DNA from: Tistlia consotensis USBA 355
Lineage (GTDB): Bacteria > Pseudomonadota > Alphaproteobacteria > Kiloniellales > DSM-21159
Reading direction: 5' to 3'
Assembly (NCBI RefSeq): GCF_900177295.1
Contig: NZ_FWZX01000001.1
Span: 248,001 to 312,000 of the forward strand
DNA: 64,000 bases
Part shown: positions 16,735 to 26,316 of the stretch, in pieces
Layout: every line of letters starts with the position of its first letter
How positions within the stretch are numbered: position 1 is the stretch's first letter
Position numbers and translations under genes: made by a program
Notes under the pieces: generated by a model
What the model saw: the letters and a program-made list of their open reading frames with translations, nothing else
What the model was told of the DNA's origin: nothing
The model's database searches: none

Positions 16735-17663
16735 CAGGCGGCCTCGTAGTGCACGCCGCGCTCCAGGGTGCGCAGCGAGACGAAGGAGAGGCCGAGCAGC
16801 AGCGTGACCGAGACCACGGTGGCGGCGGCCGCCTTGCCGTAGTCGTAGCTCTCGTGGGCGGTCTGGTAGATGTAGAACAGCAGCAGGTTGGTGCTGCCCG
16901 AGGGGCCGCCCTTGGTCAGCACCACGACGTGGTCGACCTGGGTGATCACGTTGACCAGGGCGATCACCGAGACGAAGGCGAGGCTGGGCCCGAGCAGCGG
17001 CAGGGTGATGCGCCGGAAGCGCGCCCAGGCGCCCGCGCCCTCGATGCGCGCCGCCTCGTAGAGGTCCTGGGGGATCGCCTGCAGCCCGGCCAGGAAGAAC
17101 AGCATGTAGTAGCCGGCGTTCTTCCAGACCGTCAGGCCGACCAGCGACCAGAGCGCGATGCCGGGATCGCCCAGCCAGTTGGTCTGCCCGGCGCCGAGCT
17201 TGGCCAGGTAGTAGTCGAGCAGGCCGATGCCCGGCAGGAAGACGAAGAGGAACAGGGCCGCCGCCGCGACCAGCGGCAGCAGCACCGGGAAGAACACGAC
17301 GGTGCGCAAGAGCGCGTTGAGCCGCGTCGCCTCCTGCAGCCCGACGGCCAGCGCCAGGGCCAGCACGATCGAGGGCACGATGGTGCCGACCGCGTAGAGC
17401 CCGTTGTTGATCAGCGCGCCGCTGAAGTCCGCGTCGGCGAACAGCCGCTCGAAGTTGCCGAGGCCGTAGCTGACGCTGTCCGAGCCGAAGGTCTCGATCC
17501 TGAGCGACTGCAGCAGCACCTGGACGATCGGCCAGTAGGTGAAGAGGCAGAGGAAGAAGATCGAGGGCAGCAGCAGCAGCCAGGCCCGCGCCGCCGGCCC
17601 GAGCCGGCGCGCCGCGCGGATGCGGACCCGCGGTGCCTCGATCGCCAGGGCGCCCTGCGCCAT
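16734..17663 (-). CDS. ABC transporter permease, UgpA-like
   Basis: A 309-residue permease, partner of the UgpE-like protein. The EAA loop reads DLYEAARIEGAGAWARFRRI then LPLLGPS. About six helices follow an N-terminal basic stretch (RIRAARRLGPAARAW). The ATG at 17663 is preceded by GAGGGGGACGG; a frame extending to 17762 adds only Arg/Ser-rich shadow sequence. It is the first gene of the minus-strand unit and is divergent from the ATPase gene at 17877. The 213-base gap should hold two promoters, but I could not single out convincing hexamers. Confidence 0.91.
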   Translation of the reverse strand: MAQGALAIEAPRVRIRAARRLGPAARAWLLLLPSIFFLCLFTYWPIVQVLLQSLRIETFGSDSVSYGLGNFERLFADADFSGALINNGLYAVGTIVPSIVLALALAVGLQEATRLNALLRTVVFFPVLLPLVAAAALFLFVFLPGIGLLDYYLAKLGAGQTNWLGDPGIALWSLVGLTVWKNAGYYMLFFLAGLQAIPQDLYEAARIEGAGAWARFRRITLPLLGPSLAFVSVIALVNVITQVDHVVVLTKGGPSGSTNLLLFYIYQTAHESYDYGKAAAATVVSVTLLLGLSFVSLRTLERGVHYEAA

Positions 17664-17876
17664 CCCGTCCCCCTCGCTGCTCGGAGCCGGTGATAGGCCG
17701 CAGCCGCGACAGGGCGATGACACGCGCCTGACAGTTCCCCTGCCGAACGATGAAGAGCGCATGACAGCGCGGGACGCTCCGGGCCGCCGCGGCCCTGCCG
17801 GCCGCCGCCATCATCGAACGGTCACGGAAGCCGGCTATCCAGGGCCCGGGAGTCGAAGCGAAGGAGAGGATGGGAG

Positions 17877-18944
<1,068 letters not shown>

Positions 18945-18972
18945 CGGCGGCGGCGGCTCCCGGAGCGGCCCG

Positions 18973-19830
18973 TCAGATCGCGGCCGCGCGGCTCTTCTCG
19001 AGGTAGATCTGCCGCAGCCGGGCGGCGACCGGCCCGGGCTTGCCGCTGCCGATCGTCGCGCCGTCGATCTCGACCACCGGATTGACGAAGCCGGAGGCCG
19101 AGGTCGAGAAGGCCTCCTTCGCCGCCTTCGCCTCCTCGACGGTGAAGGGCCGCTCCTCGACCGTCATCTCCAGGTCCGCCGCGCAGTCGAGCACGGCCTT
19201 GCGGGTGATGCCGTGAAGGATGTCGCTCGACAGGTCGCGGGTGACGATCGCGCCCTCGGCCGTGACGATGTAGGCGTTGTTCGAGGAGCCCTCGGTGACC
19301 AGGCCGTCGCGCACCATCCAGGCGTCGTCGGCGCCCTGCTTCTTGGCCAGCTCCTTGATCATCGAGGGATAGAGCAGCTGGACGGTCTTGATGTCGCAGC
19401 GCCGCCAGCGCAGGTCCTCGACGGTGACGATGCGCTGGCCGCGCGCCGCCAGGGGGCTGTCCAGCAGCTTCTTCTTCTGGGTGAACAGCACGACGGTCTT
19501 GGGCGTCGCCGGGTCCGGGAACAGGAAGTCGCGGTCGCCGGCGTTGCCGCGCGTGATCTGCAGGTAGATCAGGCCCTCGTCGATGCCGTTGAGCCGGACC
19601 AGCTCGCGATGGATGGCCAGCAGCTCCTCGTCGGAGAGCTCGAGGGCCATGCCCAGCTCCTTGAGCGAGCGGCGCAGACGGGCGAGGTGGCCGGCGAAGT
19701 CGACCAGCTTGCCGTCGAGCACCGCGGTGACCTCGTAGACCGCGTCGGCGAACAGGAAGCCGCGATCGAACACCGAAACCGTCGCTTCGCCTTCCGGCAG
19801 ATAGCGGCCGTTCACATAGACCTGACGCAT
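18973..19830 (-). CDS. dat: D-amino-acid aminotransferase (class IV)
   Basis: A 285-residue PLP enzyme of fold type IV, expected to transfer amino groups between D-amino acids and 2-oxo acids. The catalytic lysine is Lys148 in RRCDIKTVQLLY. The N-terminal VNGRYLPEGEATVSVFDRGFLFADAVYE and the EGSSNNAYIV segment are characteristic; the former favours D-amino acid transaminase over branched-chain aminotransferase. The ATG at 19830 has GGAG 8 bases upstream. It stands alone, 136 bases before the SLC13 permease stop. It would provide D-Ala or D-Glu for cell wall or degrade D-amino acids; 4-amino-4-deoxychorismate lyase is a less likely alternative. Confidence 0.85.
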   Translation of the reverse strand: MRQVYVNGRYLPEGEATVSVFDRGFLFADAVYEVTAVLDGKLVDFAGHLARLRRSLKELGMALELSDEELLAIHRELVRLNGIDEGLIYLQITRGNAGDRDFLFPDPATPKTVVLFTQKKKLLDSPLAARGQRIVTVEDLRWRRCDIKTVQLLYPSMIKELAKKQGADDAWMVRDGLVTEGSSNNAYIVTAEGAIVTRDLSSDILHGITRKAVLDCAADLEMTVEERPFTVEEAKAAKEAFSTSASGFVNPVVEIDGATIGSGKPGPVAARLRQIYLEKSRAAAI

Positions 19831-19966
19831 GCAGTCGACTCCAAAGCAGCGAGTGACGGGTCGCCCGGCGACCCCCTGGACGGACGGAAAAGACGGAGCG
19901 GTCGTGCGCGAGAAGCGGCGGCCCGTCAAGATCCCTGTCGCGAAGGGCAGACCTGCCGGGGCCGGC

Positions 19967-21751
19967 TCACAGCGGCCAGAACAGCGGGATCGCGGCGACG
20001 GTCGTCGTGCCGACCACCAGGTTCATCGGCAGGCCGACGCGCAGGAAGTCGGCGAAGCGGTAGCCGCCGGCAGCGTGCACCAGGGTGTTGGTCTGGTAGC
20101 CGATCGGCGTCGCGAAGCTGGCGCTGGCCGCGAACATCACCGCGACGACGAAAGGCCGCGGCTCCAGACCGAGCTGGGCGGCGGTCGCCGCGGCGATCGG
20201 CGTCATCAGCACGGCGACGGCGTTGTTGGTGACCAGCTCGGTCAGCACCATGGTGACGGCGTAGAAGACCGCCAGGACCGCCCAGGGCGGCAGGCGCCCC
20301 AGCAGCGGCGTCAGCCGCTCGACGACCAGCGCCAGGGCGCCGCTGCGCTCCAGCGCGGCGCCGACCGCGAGCATCGAGACGATCAGCAGCAGCAGGCGGC
20401 CGTCCATGGCGCCGACGCCTTCGTCGAAGTCGACGCAGCGCAGCAGCAGCACGACGGCGACCGCGACCAGGGCCAGGGTCAGGATCGGCGCGACGCCGAG
20501 CGCCGCCAGCAGCACGACGAGGCCGAGCGCGGCGACGGCGATCGGCGCCTTGCCGCGACGGTAGGCCCGCGCGCTCGTCAGGGTCAGGTTGGTCAGGCGC
20601 ATGTCCTCGGCGAGCCGCGAGAGGTCGGCGGCGGCGCCGTCGAGCAGCAGGGTGTCGCCGACCATCAGGCGCGTCTCCTCCGGCCGGGCGTCGAGCGCCG
20701 CGCCCTCGCGGTGCAGCGCCAGCAGGTAGACGCCGTAGGTTCGGCGCCAGCGCAGCTCGGCGAGGCTGCGGCCGACGACCCGGGCGGCCGGCCCGACCAG
20801 CACCTCGACAACGACGCTGTCGCGCGTGCGCAGCGGCTCCGCGCCGGTGCCCGCGACCGCGTCCCGGGCGCCGGGCCGGAAGGCCATGACCTCGCTGTCG
20901 CGCGTCTTCAGCACGATCCGGTCGCCGGCGGCCAGCACGACCCGGTCGAGCTGCCGGCGCAGCGAGACTTCGGCGCGGATCACGTCGATGACCTGGCTGC
21001 GGCCGGCGCGGAAGCTCTCGACCTCGAGCACGCGGCGCCCGACCAACGGCGAGGTCGCCGGAATCACCACCTCGACCAGGTAGCTGCGCGGCTGGCGCTC
21101 CAGGGCGCTGGCCGCCGGCAGCGCGCGCTCGGGCAGCAGGCGGCGGCCGACGAGCAGCAGGAATCCGGCACCGGCGGCGACGACGATCAGGCCGAGAGGC
21201 AGGATCTCGAAGAGGCCGAAAGCCCTCAGGCCGAGATCGCGCGCGATGCCGTCGACCAGCAGGTTGGTCGAGGTGCCGATCAGCGTGCAGGTGCCGCCCA
21301 GGATGACCAGGTAGGACAACGGGATCAGCAGCCGGGACGGCGCGATCCGCGTGTCCTTGGCCAGGGCGATCATGATCGGGATCAGCACCATGACGACCGG
21401 CGTGTTGTTGAGCAGCGCCGAGGCGGCGGCCGCCGCCGCCAGGAGCGAGCCGATGGCCAGTGCCGGCCGGCGCTCGGCGAGCGGCCGCAGGCGCTCCAGT
21501 ACCGCCTCCAGGGCGCCGGTGCGGACCAGCGCCGCGGTCAGCAGAAACATCGCGCCGATCGTCGCCGCAGCCGGGTTCGCGATCGCCTTCAGGAGGTCGT
21601 CGGTGCCGATCAGGCCGAGCGCCAGGGCCAGCGCGGCGCCGCAGAAGGCGACGACCTCGGCCGGCAGCGGCTCGAGCAGGAAGGCAACGAAGATCCCGAC
21701 GATCAGGGCCAGGGCTGCATAGGGCTGCAGTGCGCCGAGCTCCGCAATCAT
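19967..21751 (-). CDS. SLC13-family permease with RCK_C (TrkA-C) domains
   Basis: A 594-residue membrane protein in which two sets of helices flank a soluble insert. The first half has the ArsB/DASS-type signature SALLNNTPVVMVLIP and GTSTNLLVDG; the second half repeats it as TELVTNNAVAVLMTP and GYQTNTLVH. The central segment (about residues 205-400) contains two TrkA-C-like domains (SPLVGRRVLEVESFR; ARVVGRSLAELRWRR). Such proteins carry dicarboxylates, sulfate or other anions, perhaps gated by a ligand bound to the RCK domains. GGAGG lies 7 bases before the ATG at 21751. No pathway genes adjoin, so the anion is unknown. Confidence 0.88.
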   Translation of the reverse strand: MIAELGALQPYAALALIVGIFVAFLLEPLPAEVVAFCGAALALALGLIGTDDLLKAIANPAAATIGAMFLLTAALVRTGALEAVLERLRPLAERRPALAIGSLLAAAAAASALLNNTPVVMVLIPIMIALAKDTRIAPSRLLIPLSYLVILGGTCTLIGTSTNLLVDGIARDLGLRAFGLFEILPLGLIVVAAGAGFLLLVGRRLLPERALPAASALERQPRSYLVEVVIPATSPLVGRRVLEVESFRAGRSQVIDVIRAEVSLRRQLDRVVLAAGDRIVLKTRDSEVMAFRPGARDAVAGTGAEPLRTRDSVVVEVLVGPAARVVGRSLAELRWRRTYGVYLLALHREGAALDARPEETRLMVGDTLLLDGAAADLSRLAEDMRLTNLTLTSARAYRRGKAPIAVAALGLVVLLAALGVAPILTLALVAVAVVLLLRCVDFDEGVGAMDGRLLLLIVSMLAVGAALERSGALALVVERLTPLLGRLPPWAVLAVFYAVTMVLTELVTNNAVAVLMTPIAAATAAQLGLEPRPFVVAVMFAASASFATPIGYQTNTLVHAAGGYRFADFLRVGLPMNLVVGTTTVAAIPLFWPL

Positions 21752-21884
21752 GGCGAGGCCTCCTTCTCGGCTTCGCCATAGCACGAGGCAGCGCCGGTCC
21801 GTCGCGCGATTTTCGCGGGTCGATCCGGCCGCGGCGCCGGCCGCGGGGCAGCGGCGGAAGAGGCGGATCGCGCCGCCACCCCAC

Positions 21885-22676
21885 TCAGGTCATCACGGTG
21901 CGCCGGTAGAGATGCCAGGTCGCATGGCCGAGCAGCGGCAGGACCAGCGCCAGGCCGACGAACAGCGGCAGCGTGCCGAGCAGCAGGGCGACGGCGACGA
22001 TCAGGCCCCAGGCCAGCATCGGCAGGGGATTGGCGGCGACCGCGCGCACCGAGGTCCAGAGCGCCGTCGCCGGCTCGACCGGCCGGTCGACCAGCATCGG
22101 GAAGGAGACGACGCCGACGGCCAGCGCGACGACGGCGAAGAGGAAGCCGACGGCGTTGCCGGCGACGATCAGGATCCAGCCGTCGGCGGTCGTGAAGAGC
22201 CGCTCGGCGAACTCGCCGAGCGACTGCGGGAAGGCGCCGAGGGTCGCCCGGTAGATCGCGATCGCGGCAGTCTGCCAGGCGACGAAGAGCGCCGCCATCA
22301 CCAGGCCCAGCGACAGGATCGACCAGACCCTGGGCGGCTTCATGACGTCGAAGGCGTCGCGCCAGGCCAGCGGCAGGCCGGCCTCGCGCCGGCGGCTCAG
22401 CTCGTAGAGCCCGACCGCGGCGACCGGCCCGACCAGGGCGAAGCCGGCGGCCAGCGGGAACAGCACCGGCAGCACCTGGTAGCCGACGATCAGCCGGCCG
22501 AGCACCAGGGCGACGATCGGGTAGAGGATGCAGAGGAAGACGACGTGGCTGGGCTTGGCCCGGAAGTCCTCCAGCCCGCGCTTCAGGGCCTCCCGCAGGT
22601 CGGCCGGCCCGATCCTGCGAATCGCCGGCTGGCCGGCCGCCGTCCCGATCCGTCCGGTCATCGTTTCCTGGCGCAT
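21885..22676 (-). CDS. DUF2189 family integral membrane protein
   Basis: A 263-residue polytopic protein matching the DUF2189 family as I know it: an N-terminal soluble lead (PADLREALKRGLEDFRAKP), then SHVVFLCILYPIVALVLG and several further helices, with VVSFPMLVDRP in the middle and ATWHLYRRTV at the end. Function is unknown. The ATG at 22676 has GGAGGAGAG upstream; the longer frame to 22946 would overlap the divergent ribokinase and is rejected. The gene follows no operon partner closely (133 bases to the SLC13 gene). Confidence 0.82.
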   Translation of the reverse strand: MRQETMTGRIGTAAGQPAIRRIGPADLREALKRGLEDFRAKPSHVVFLCILYPIVALVLGRLIVGYQVLPVLFPLAAGFALVGPVAAVGLYELSRRREAGLPLAWRDAFDVMKPPRVWSILSLGLVMAALFVAWQTAAIAIYRATLGAFPQSLGEFAERLFTTADGWILIVAGNAVGFLFAVVALAVGVVSFPMLVDRPVEPATALWTSVRAVAANPLPMLAWGLIVAVALLLGTLPLFVGLALVLPLLGHATWHLYRRTVMT

Positions 22677-22920
22677 GGGTCTCTCCTCCTGGATCCAGGG
22701 GGCAGGAGAACGTCGAACACGCCGGGCCGCGGCCTCGCGGCCGCCGGTCGGGCGGGACGGAATCCCTGCCCCGGCAGAGCCTGACGGCTGATATGGTGTC
22801 TTCGGCCGCCGCTGACCATTGCCCGGGGAATTCCATGCCGAGCTACCGCCAAGACCTGTGCGTTCGAGACCCGCTGGCGGGCGGCGCTCCGGCGACCGGG
22901 CGGCGCGGCGGCGCATCGTC

Positions 22921-23832
22921 GTGATCGTCGTCTTCGGCTCGCTCAACCTCGACCTCTCGGTCGCCGTCGAGCACCTGCCGGCGCCGGGCGAGACGGTGCG
23001 CGGCCCGGGCTACGGGGTGCATCCCGGCGGCAAGGGCGCCAACCAGGCCCTCGCTGCCCGCCGCGCCGGCGCCGCGGTCGCCCTGGTCGCGCGCTGCGGC
23101 CGCGATGCCTTCGCCGGGCTGGCGCTCGCCGAGCTGCGCGGCGCCGGGGTCGGGCTCTCGGCCCTCGCCGAGGACGCGGCGCCGACCGGCTGCGCCCTGA
23201 TCGCCGTCGACCGCCGGGGCGAGAACCAGATCGTCGTCGCGTCCGGCGCCAACGAGGCGCTGCGCGCCGGCGACCTGCCCGAGGCCCTGCTCGGCCCGGA
23301 CCGCCTGCTGCTGCTCCAGATGGAGGTGCCCCCGGCGGAGAGCCGCCGCGCCGCCGAACGGATGCGCGAGGCCGGCGGCCGCGTGCTGCTCAACCTGGCG
23401 CCGGCGGCCCCGCTGCCGGCGGAAACCCTGCCGCTCCTCGACTGGCTGGTCGTCAACGAGGGCGAGGCGCGGACCCTGGCCGGCCACCTCGGCTGCCGCG
23501 ACGAGCCGGCGGCCCTGGCGGCGCGCTGCGGCTGCAGCCTGCTCGTGACCCTCGGCGCCGACGGCGCCCTCGCCGTTGCGGGCGGCCGGCGCTGGCGGGT
23601 CGGCGCGCTGGCGGTCGAGGCGCGGGACACGACGGCGGCGGGCGACGCCTTCGTCGGCGTCTTCGCCGCCGCCCTCGACGCCGGCCGCCCGCTGCCCGAG
23701 GCGCTGCGCCGCGCCAGCGTCGCCGGCGGCCTCGCCTGCACCCGCCCGGGTGCCCAGCCGAGCCTGCCGACCGCCGCCGAGATCGAGGCCGCGCTGCCGC
23801 GGCTGGCGCCGGCGGAGCCGATGGAGGGGTGA
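22921..23832 (+). CDS. rbsK: ribokinase (PfkB family)
   Basis: A 303-residue sugar kinase likely phosphorylating ribose at O5. The start motif VIVVFGSLNLDL matches the conserved beginning of ribokinase, so I chose the GTG at 22921; an ATG at 22819 would add 34 Arg/Pro-rich residues. GGKGANQA is at residues 36-43 and the catalytic base is Asp242 in DTTAAGDAFVG. The gene is not next to a ribose transporter; an Rbs-type ABC system lies 33 kb away with other enzymes. Other PfkB sugars (for example deoxyribose) are possible. It converges on the IclR gene by 13 bases. Confidence 0.88.
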   Translation: MIVVFGSLNLDLSVAVEHLPAPGETVRGPGYGVHPGGKGANQALAARRAGAAVALVARCGRDAFAGLALAELRGAGVGLSALAEDAAPTGCALIAVDRRGENQIVVASGANEALRAGDLPEALLGPDRLLLLQMEVPPAESRRAAERMREAGGRVLLNLAPAAPLPAETLPLLDWLVVNEGEARTLAGHLGCRDEPAALAARCGCSLLVTLGADGALAVAGGRRWRVGALAVEARDTTAAGDAFVGVFAAALDAGRPLPEALRRASVAGGLACTRPGAQPSLPTAAEIEAALPRLAPAEPMEG

Positions 23833-23845
23833 CGGGAGCGCCGGC

Positions 23846-24628
23846 CTACGCCGGCACAGGATTGCTGAGCTCGGCCAGGCGGTCGCGCAGCCGCTGGGCC
23901 TCGGCCTGCAGCAGGCCGGCGATCCAGTCGATGCGCTCGGCGGCCATGCGCTCGCGGATCGCCGCGATCGAGATCGCCGCGACGACCCGGCCGCGCAGGT
24001 CGAAGACCGGCACGCCGACCGCGCACATCGCGCTGACGATGCGCCCGTCGTTGAAGGCATAGCCGCGCCTCCGCGCCTCGGCGATCAGGCGGCGCAGCTC
24101 GGCCGGCGCGAAGCCGGGATAGCGCTCCAGGCGCGCCGCGTTGCTGGCGATGATCTCGGCGGCCTCCTCCTCGGGCAGGAAGGCGAGCAGCGCCAGGCTG
24201 CCGGCGCCGACGCCGAGCGGCCGGCGGTCGCCGACGTCGAGGGTCAGGGTCTTGATCGGGAAGTCGCCGACCTGGCGCTCCAGGCAGACCGCCTCGAGGC
24301 CCTCGGGCACCGAGAGGAACACCGTGTCGCCGGTCTCGCGCGCCAGGCGCAGCAGCGCCGGCCGGGCCAGCTCGGCGACGTCGAAGCGGGTCGCCAGGGA
24401 GCCCAGGCGGACGATCTCGTAGCCGAGGAAGTAGCGGCGCGTGTCCGGGTCCTGGTAGGCGAAGCCGCTCTCGGTCAGGGCGTTCAGCAGGCGGTGCGTC
24501 GTCGCCTTGCCGAGCCCGGCGGCGAGCGCCAGGTCCGACAGGCGCCAGCCCGCCGTCGCCTGCTCGCCCAGCAGCTTGATCAGCTGGACGGCCCGGCGCA
24601 CCGACTTGACCGTGACGTCGCCTTCCAA
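23846..24628 (-). CDS. IclR family transcriptional regulator
   Basis: A 260-residue regulator with an N-terminal winged helix-turn-helix (about residues 7-75; LALAAGLGKATTHRLLNAL is the recognition region) and a C-terminal GAF-like effector domain with PLGVGAGSLALLAFLP and SAMCAVGVPVFD. I prefer the TTG start at 24628, exactly 6 bases after GGAGG; another TTG two codons earlier sits directly on that site. It is the last gene of a 12-gene minus-strand run, 34 bases after the duplicated unknown protein. I infer that it controls the whole run through the TGTTCC sites upstream of the first gene, with a pathway acid as effector. Confidence 0.9.
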   Translation of the reverse strand: MEGDVTVKSVRRAVQLIKLLGEQATAGWRLSDLALAAGLGKATTHRLLNALTESGFAYQDPDTRRYFLGYEIVRLGSLATRFDVAELARPALLRLARETGDTVFLSVPEGLEAVCLERQVGDFPIKTLTLDVGDRRPLGVGAGSLALLAFLPEEEAAEIIASNAARLERYPGFAPAELRRLIAEARRRGYAFNDGRIVSAMCAVGVPVFDLRGRVVAAISIAAIRERMAAERIDWIAGLLQAEAQRLRDRLAELSNPVPA

Positions 24629-24662
24629 GCGCAACCTCCCCTCGTGCAGCGGCCGCCAGCCG

Positions 24663-25481
24663 TCAGGAGACGGCGGCGGCCTCGCTCCAGGCCAGCAGGA
24701 CCGCGCGCGCCGGCACGCCGACCGCGCCGCCCAGACGGCGCGCCGTCTCGTTGACCGCCGAGATGATACCCTGCTCGAAGCTCGAGCGGGCCTCGCCGAT
24801 CCGGGCCGTCGCGGCGGCGACGGTCAGGGCGGCGATGCCCCGGGCGTCGAGCGCCGGCAGCCGCTGGATGCCGGCCTCGTCGATGCCGATGCCGGCGTCG
24901 TTGAAGACGGCGGCGAAGCCGTCGACCCTGAGCGCCATCGCCGGATTGCCGCCGACCAGCCCGCCGTGCGAGCCGGTCACGACGATCTTGCCGGCGTCCT
25001 CGGGCCGCACCAGCGCCGCCGAATCGAGCAGCAGGATGCGCCGCGGGCCGCTGCCCGGCAGCTCGCTGCGACTCTCGCCAAGCGACGGCGGGTCGGCCTG
25101 CACCAGCGGCGCGGCCTCGAGCCGCGCGGCGGCCTCGGCGGTCCCTTGGCCCGGCGCGACGCCGCAGGCGGCGGCGACGGCGTTGGCCCGGCTGATCCGG
25201 CCGCGCGCCAGCATGTCGCCGGTGTCGCCGATCCGGCAGGAGAGGTGGGAGACGGTCGCCGCGGCGATGCCCAGGGCGTCGAGATAGGGCAGGGCCGCGA
25301 CGCCGGCGCCGTCGAGCCCGATTCCGGCGTCGCAGAGGATCACCGCCCGCAGGCCCGCCTTGGCCGCGAGGTAGCCGGGGTAGCGGCCGCCGTGCGAGCC
25401 CGAGACGACGACCGCGCCGGCGGCTTCGGGCGGCAGCTTGGTGATCGTGTCGGCGACCAGCGGTCCGGTGGCGGAAGACAA
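24663..25481 (-). CDS. unknown protein with an internal duplication (two GSHGG domains)
   Basis: A 272-residue soluble protein that I cannot assign to a function. It contains two copies of the same domain: VVSGSHGG, ILCDAGIGLDGAG, LDALGIAA, RIGDTGDMLARGRIS in the first half, and IVVTGSHGG, VFNDAGIGIDEAG, LDARGIAAL, RIGEARSSFEQGIIS in the second, joined by a linker near residues 125-150. The invariant SHGG and DAGIG motifs look like a ligand or active site used twice. The start is TTG at 25481 with GGAGG 6 bases upstream. It lies between an SDR and an IclR gene in a catabolic run, so it is probably an enzyme or accessory factor of that pathway. Confidence 0.8.
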   Translation of the reverse strand: MSSATGPLVADTITKLPPEAAGAVVVSGSHGGRYPGYLAAKAGLRAVILCDAGIGLDGAGVAALPYLDALGIAAATVSHLSCRIGDTGDMLARGRISRANAVAAACGVAPGQGTAEAAARLEAAPLVQADPPSLGESRSELPGSGPRRILLLDSAALVRPEDAGKIVVTGSHGGLVGGNPAMALRVDGFAAVFNDAGIGIDEAGIQRLPALDARGIAALTVAAATARIGEARSSFEQGIISAVNETARRLGGAVGVPARAVLLAWSEAAAVS

Positions 25482-25492
25482 GCAGGGCCTCC

Positions 25493-26293
25493 TCAGGTCG
25501 GCACGACGGAGCAGTGCAGGCCGCCGTCGACGCAGAGCTCGACGCCGGTGATGTACTTGGCCTCGTCCGAGGCCAGGAAGACCGAGGCCATGGCGATGTC
25601 CCAGCCGTCGCCCATGCGCTTCATCGGCGGGATCTCGTTGCGCGCGGCGACCATCTCCTCGACGCTTTTGTAGTAGCCGCTGATCTGCTGGTAGATGTGC
25701 GGCGTGTCCATGACGCCGGGCATGATCGCGTTGGCGCGGATGCCCTTGGCGGCGTACTGCACGGCCAGCGACTTGGTGAAGTTGTTCACCGCCGCCTTCG
25801 AGGCGTAGTAGGAGCTGTAGGGGTAGCCGGTCCAGCGGATCGCGGCGAGCGAGGAGATGTTGACGATCGCCCCCGAGCCCTGGCGCTCCATGATCGGCAG
25901 CACCGCCTTGCAGGCCAGGAACACGCTCTTGACGTTGACCGCCATGACCCGGTCCCAGCTCTCCTCGCTGGCCTCGACCGGGCCGCCGGCCGCGTTGATG
26001 CCGACGTTGTTGTGCAGGATGTCGATGCGCCCGTAGGCTTCGAGGGTCTGCGCCACCGCCGCCTCGATCTCGGCGAGCCTGGTCACGTCGGCCGCGCAGG
26101 CGATCGCCCGGCCGCCCTCGGCGAGGATGACCTCGCGCGTCGTCTCGGCGGCCGGCAGGCCGATGTCGACGCAGGCAACGGCCGCGCCCTCGCGGGCGTA
26201 GGCGACGGCCGCGGCCTTGCCGTTGCCCCAGCCCTCGCCGACCGAGCCGGCGCCGAACACCAGCGCCACCTTGTCCTTCAGACGATCCGCCAT
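25493..26293 (-). CDS. SDR family NAD(P)-dependent oxidoreductase
   Basis: A 266-residue classical short-chain dehydrogenase. The cofactor motif is GAGSVGEGWGNG (residues 14-25), with an unusually extended glycine turn. NNVG is at 95-98, Ser148 and Tyr162-x-x-x-Lys166 (YYASK) complete the active site, and ITGVELCVDGG near the end is typical. Asp43 at the end of strand 2 suggests NAD over NADP. It is 23 bases after the TRAP large permease and 11 before the duplicated unknown protein, so it is part of the long run and likely oxidises a hydroxy intermediate of the imported acid. Confidence 0.9.
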   Translation of the reverse strand: MADRLKDKVALVFGAGSVGEGWGNGKAAAVAYAREGAAVACVDIGLPAAETTREVILAEGGRAIACAADVTRLAEIEAAVAQTLEAYGRIDILHNNVGINAAGGPVEASEESWDRVMAVNVKSVFLACKAVLPIMERQGSGAIVNISSLAAIRWTGYPYSSYYASKAAVNNFTKSLAVQYAAKGIRANAIMPGVMDTPHIYQQISGYYKSVEEMVAARNEIPPMKRMGDGWDIAMASVFLASDEAKYITGVELCVDGGLHCSVVPT

Positions 26294-26316
26294 TCTCTTC
26301 TCCAGGGTTCCATCGG

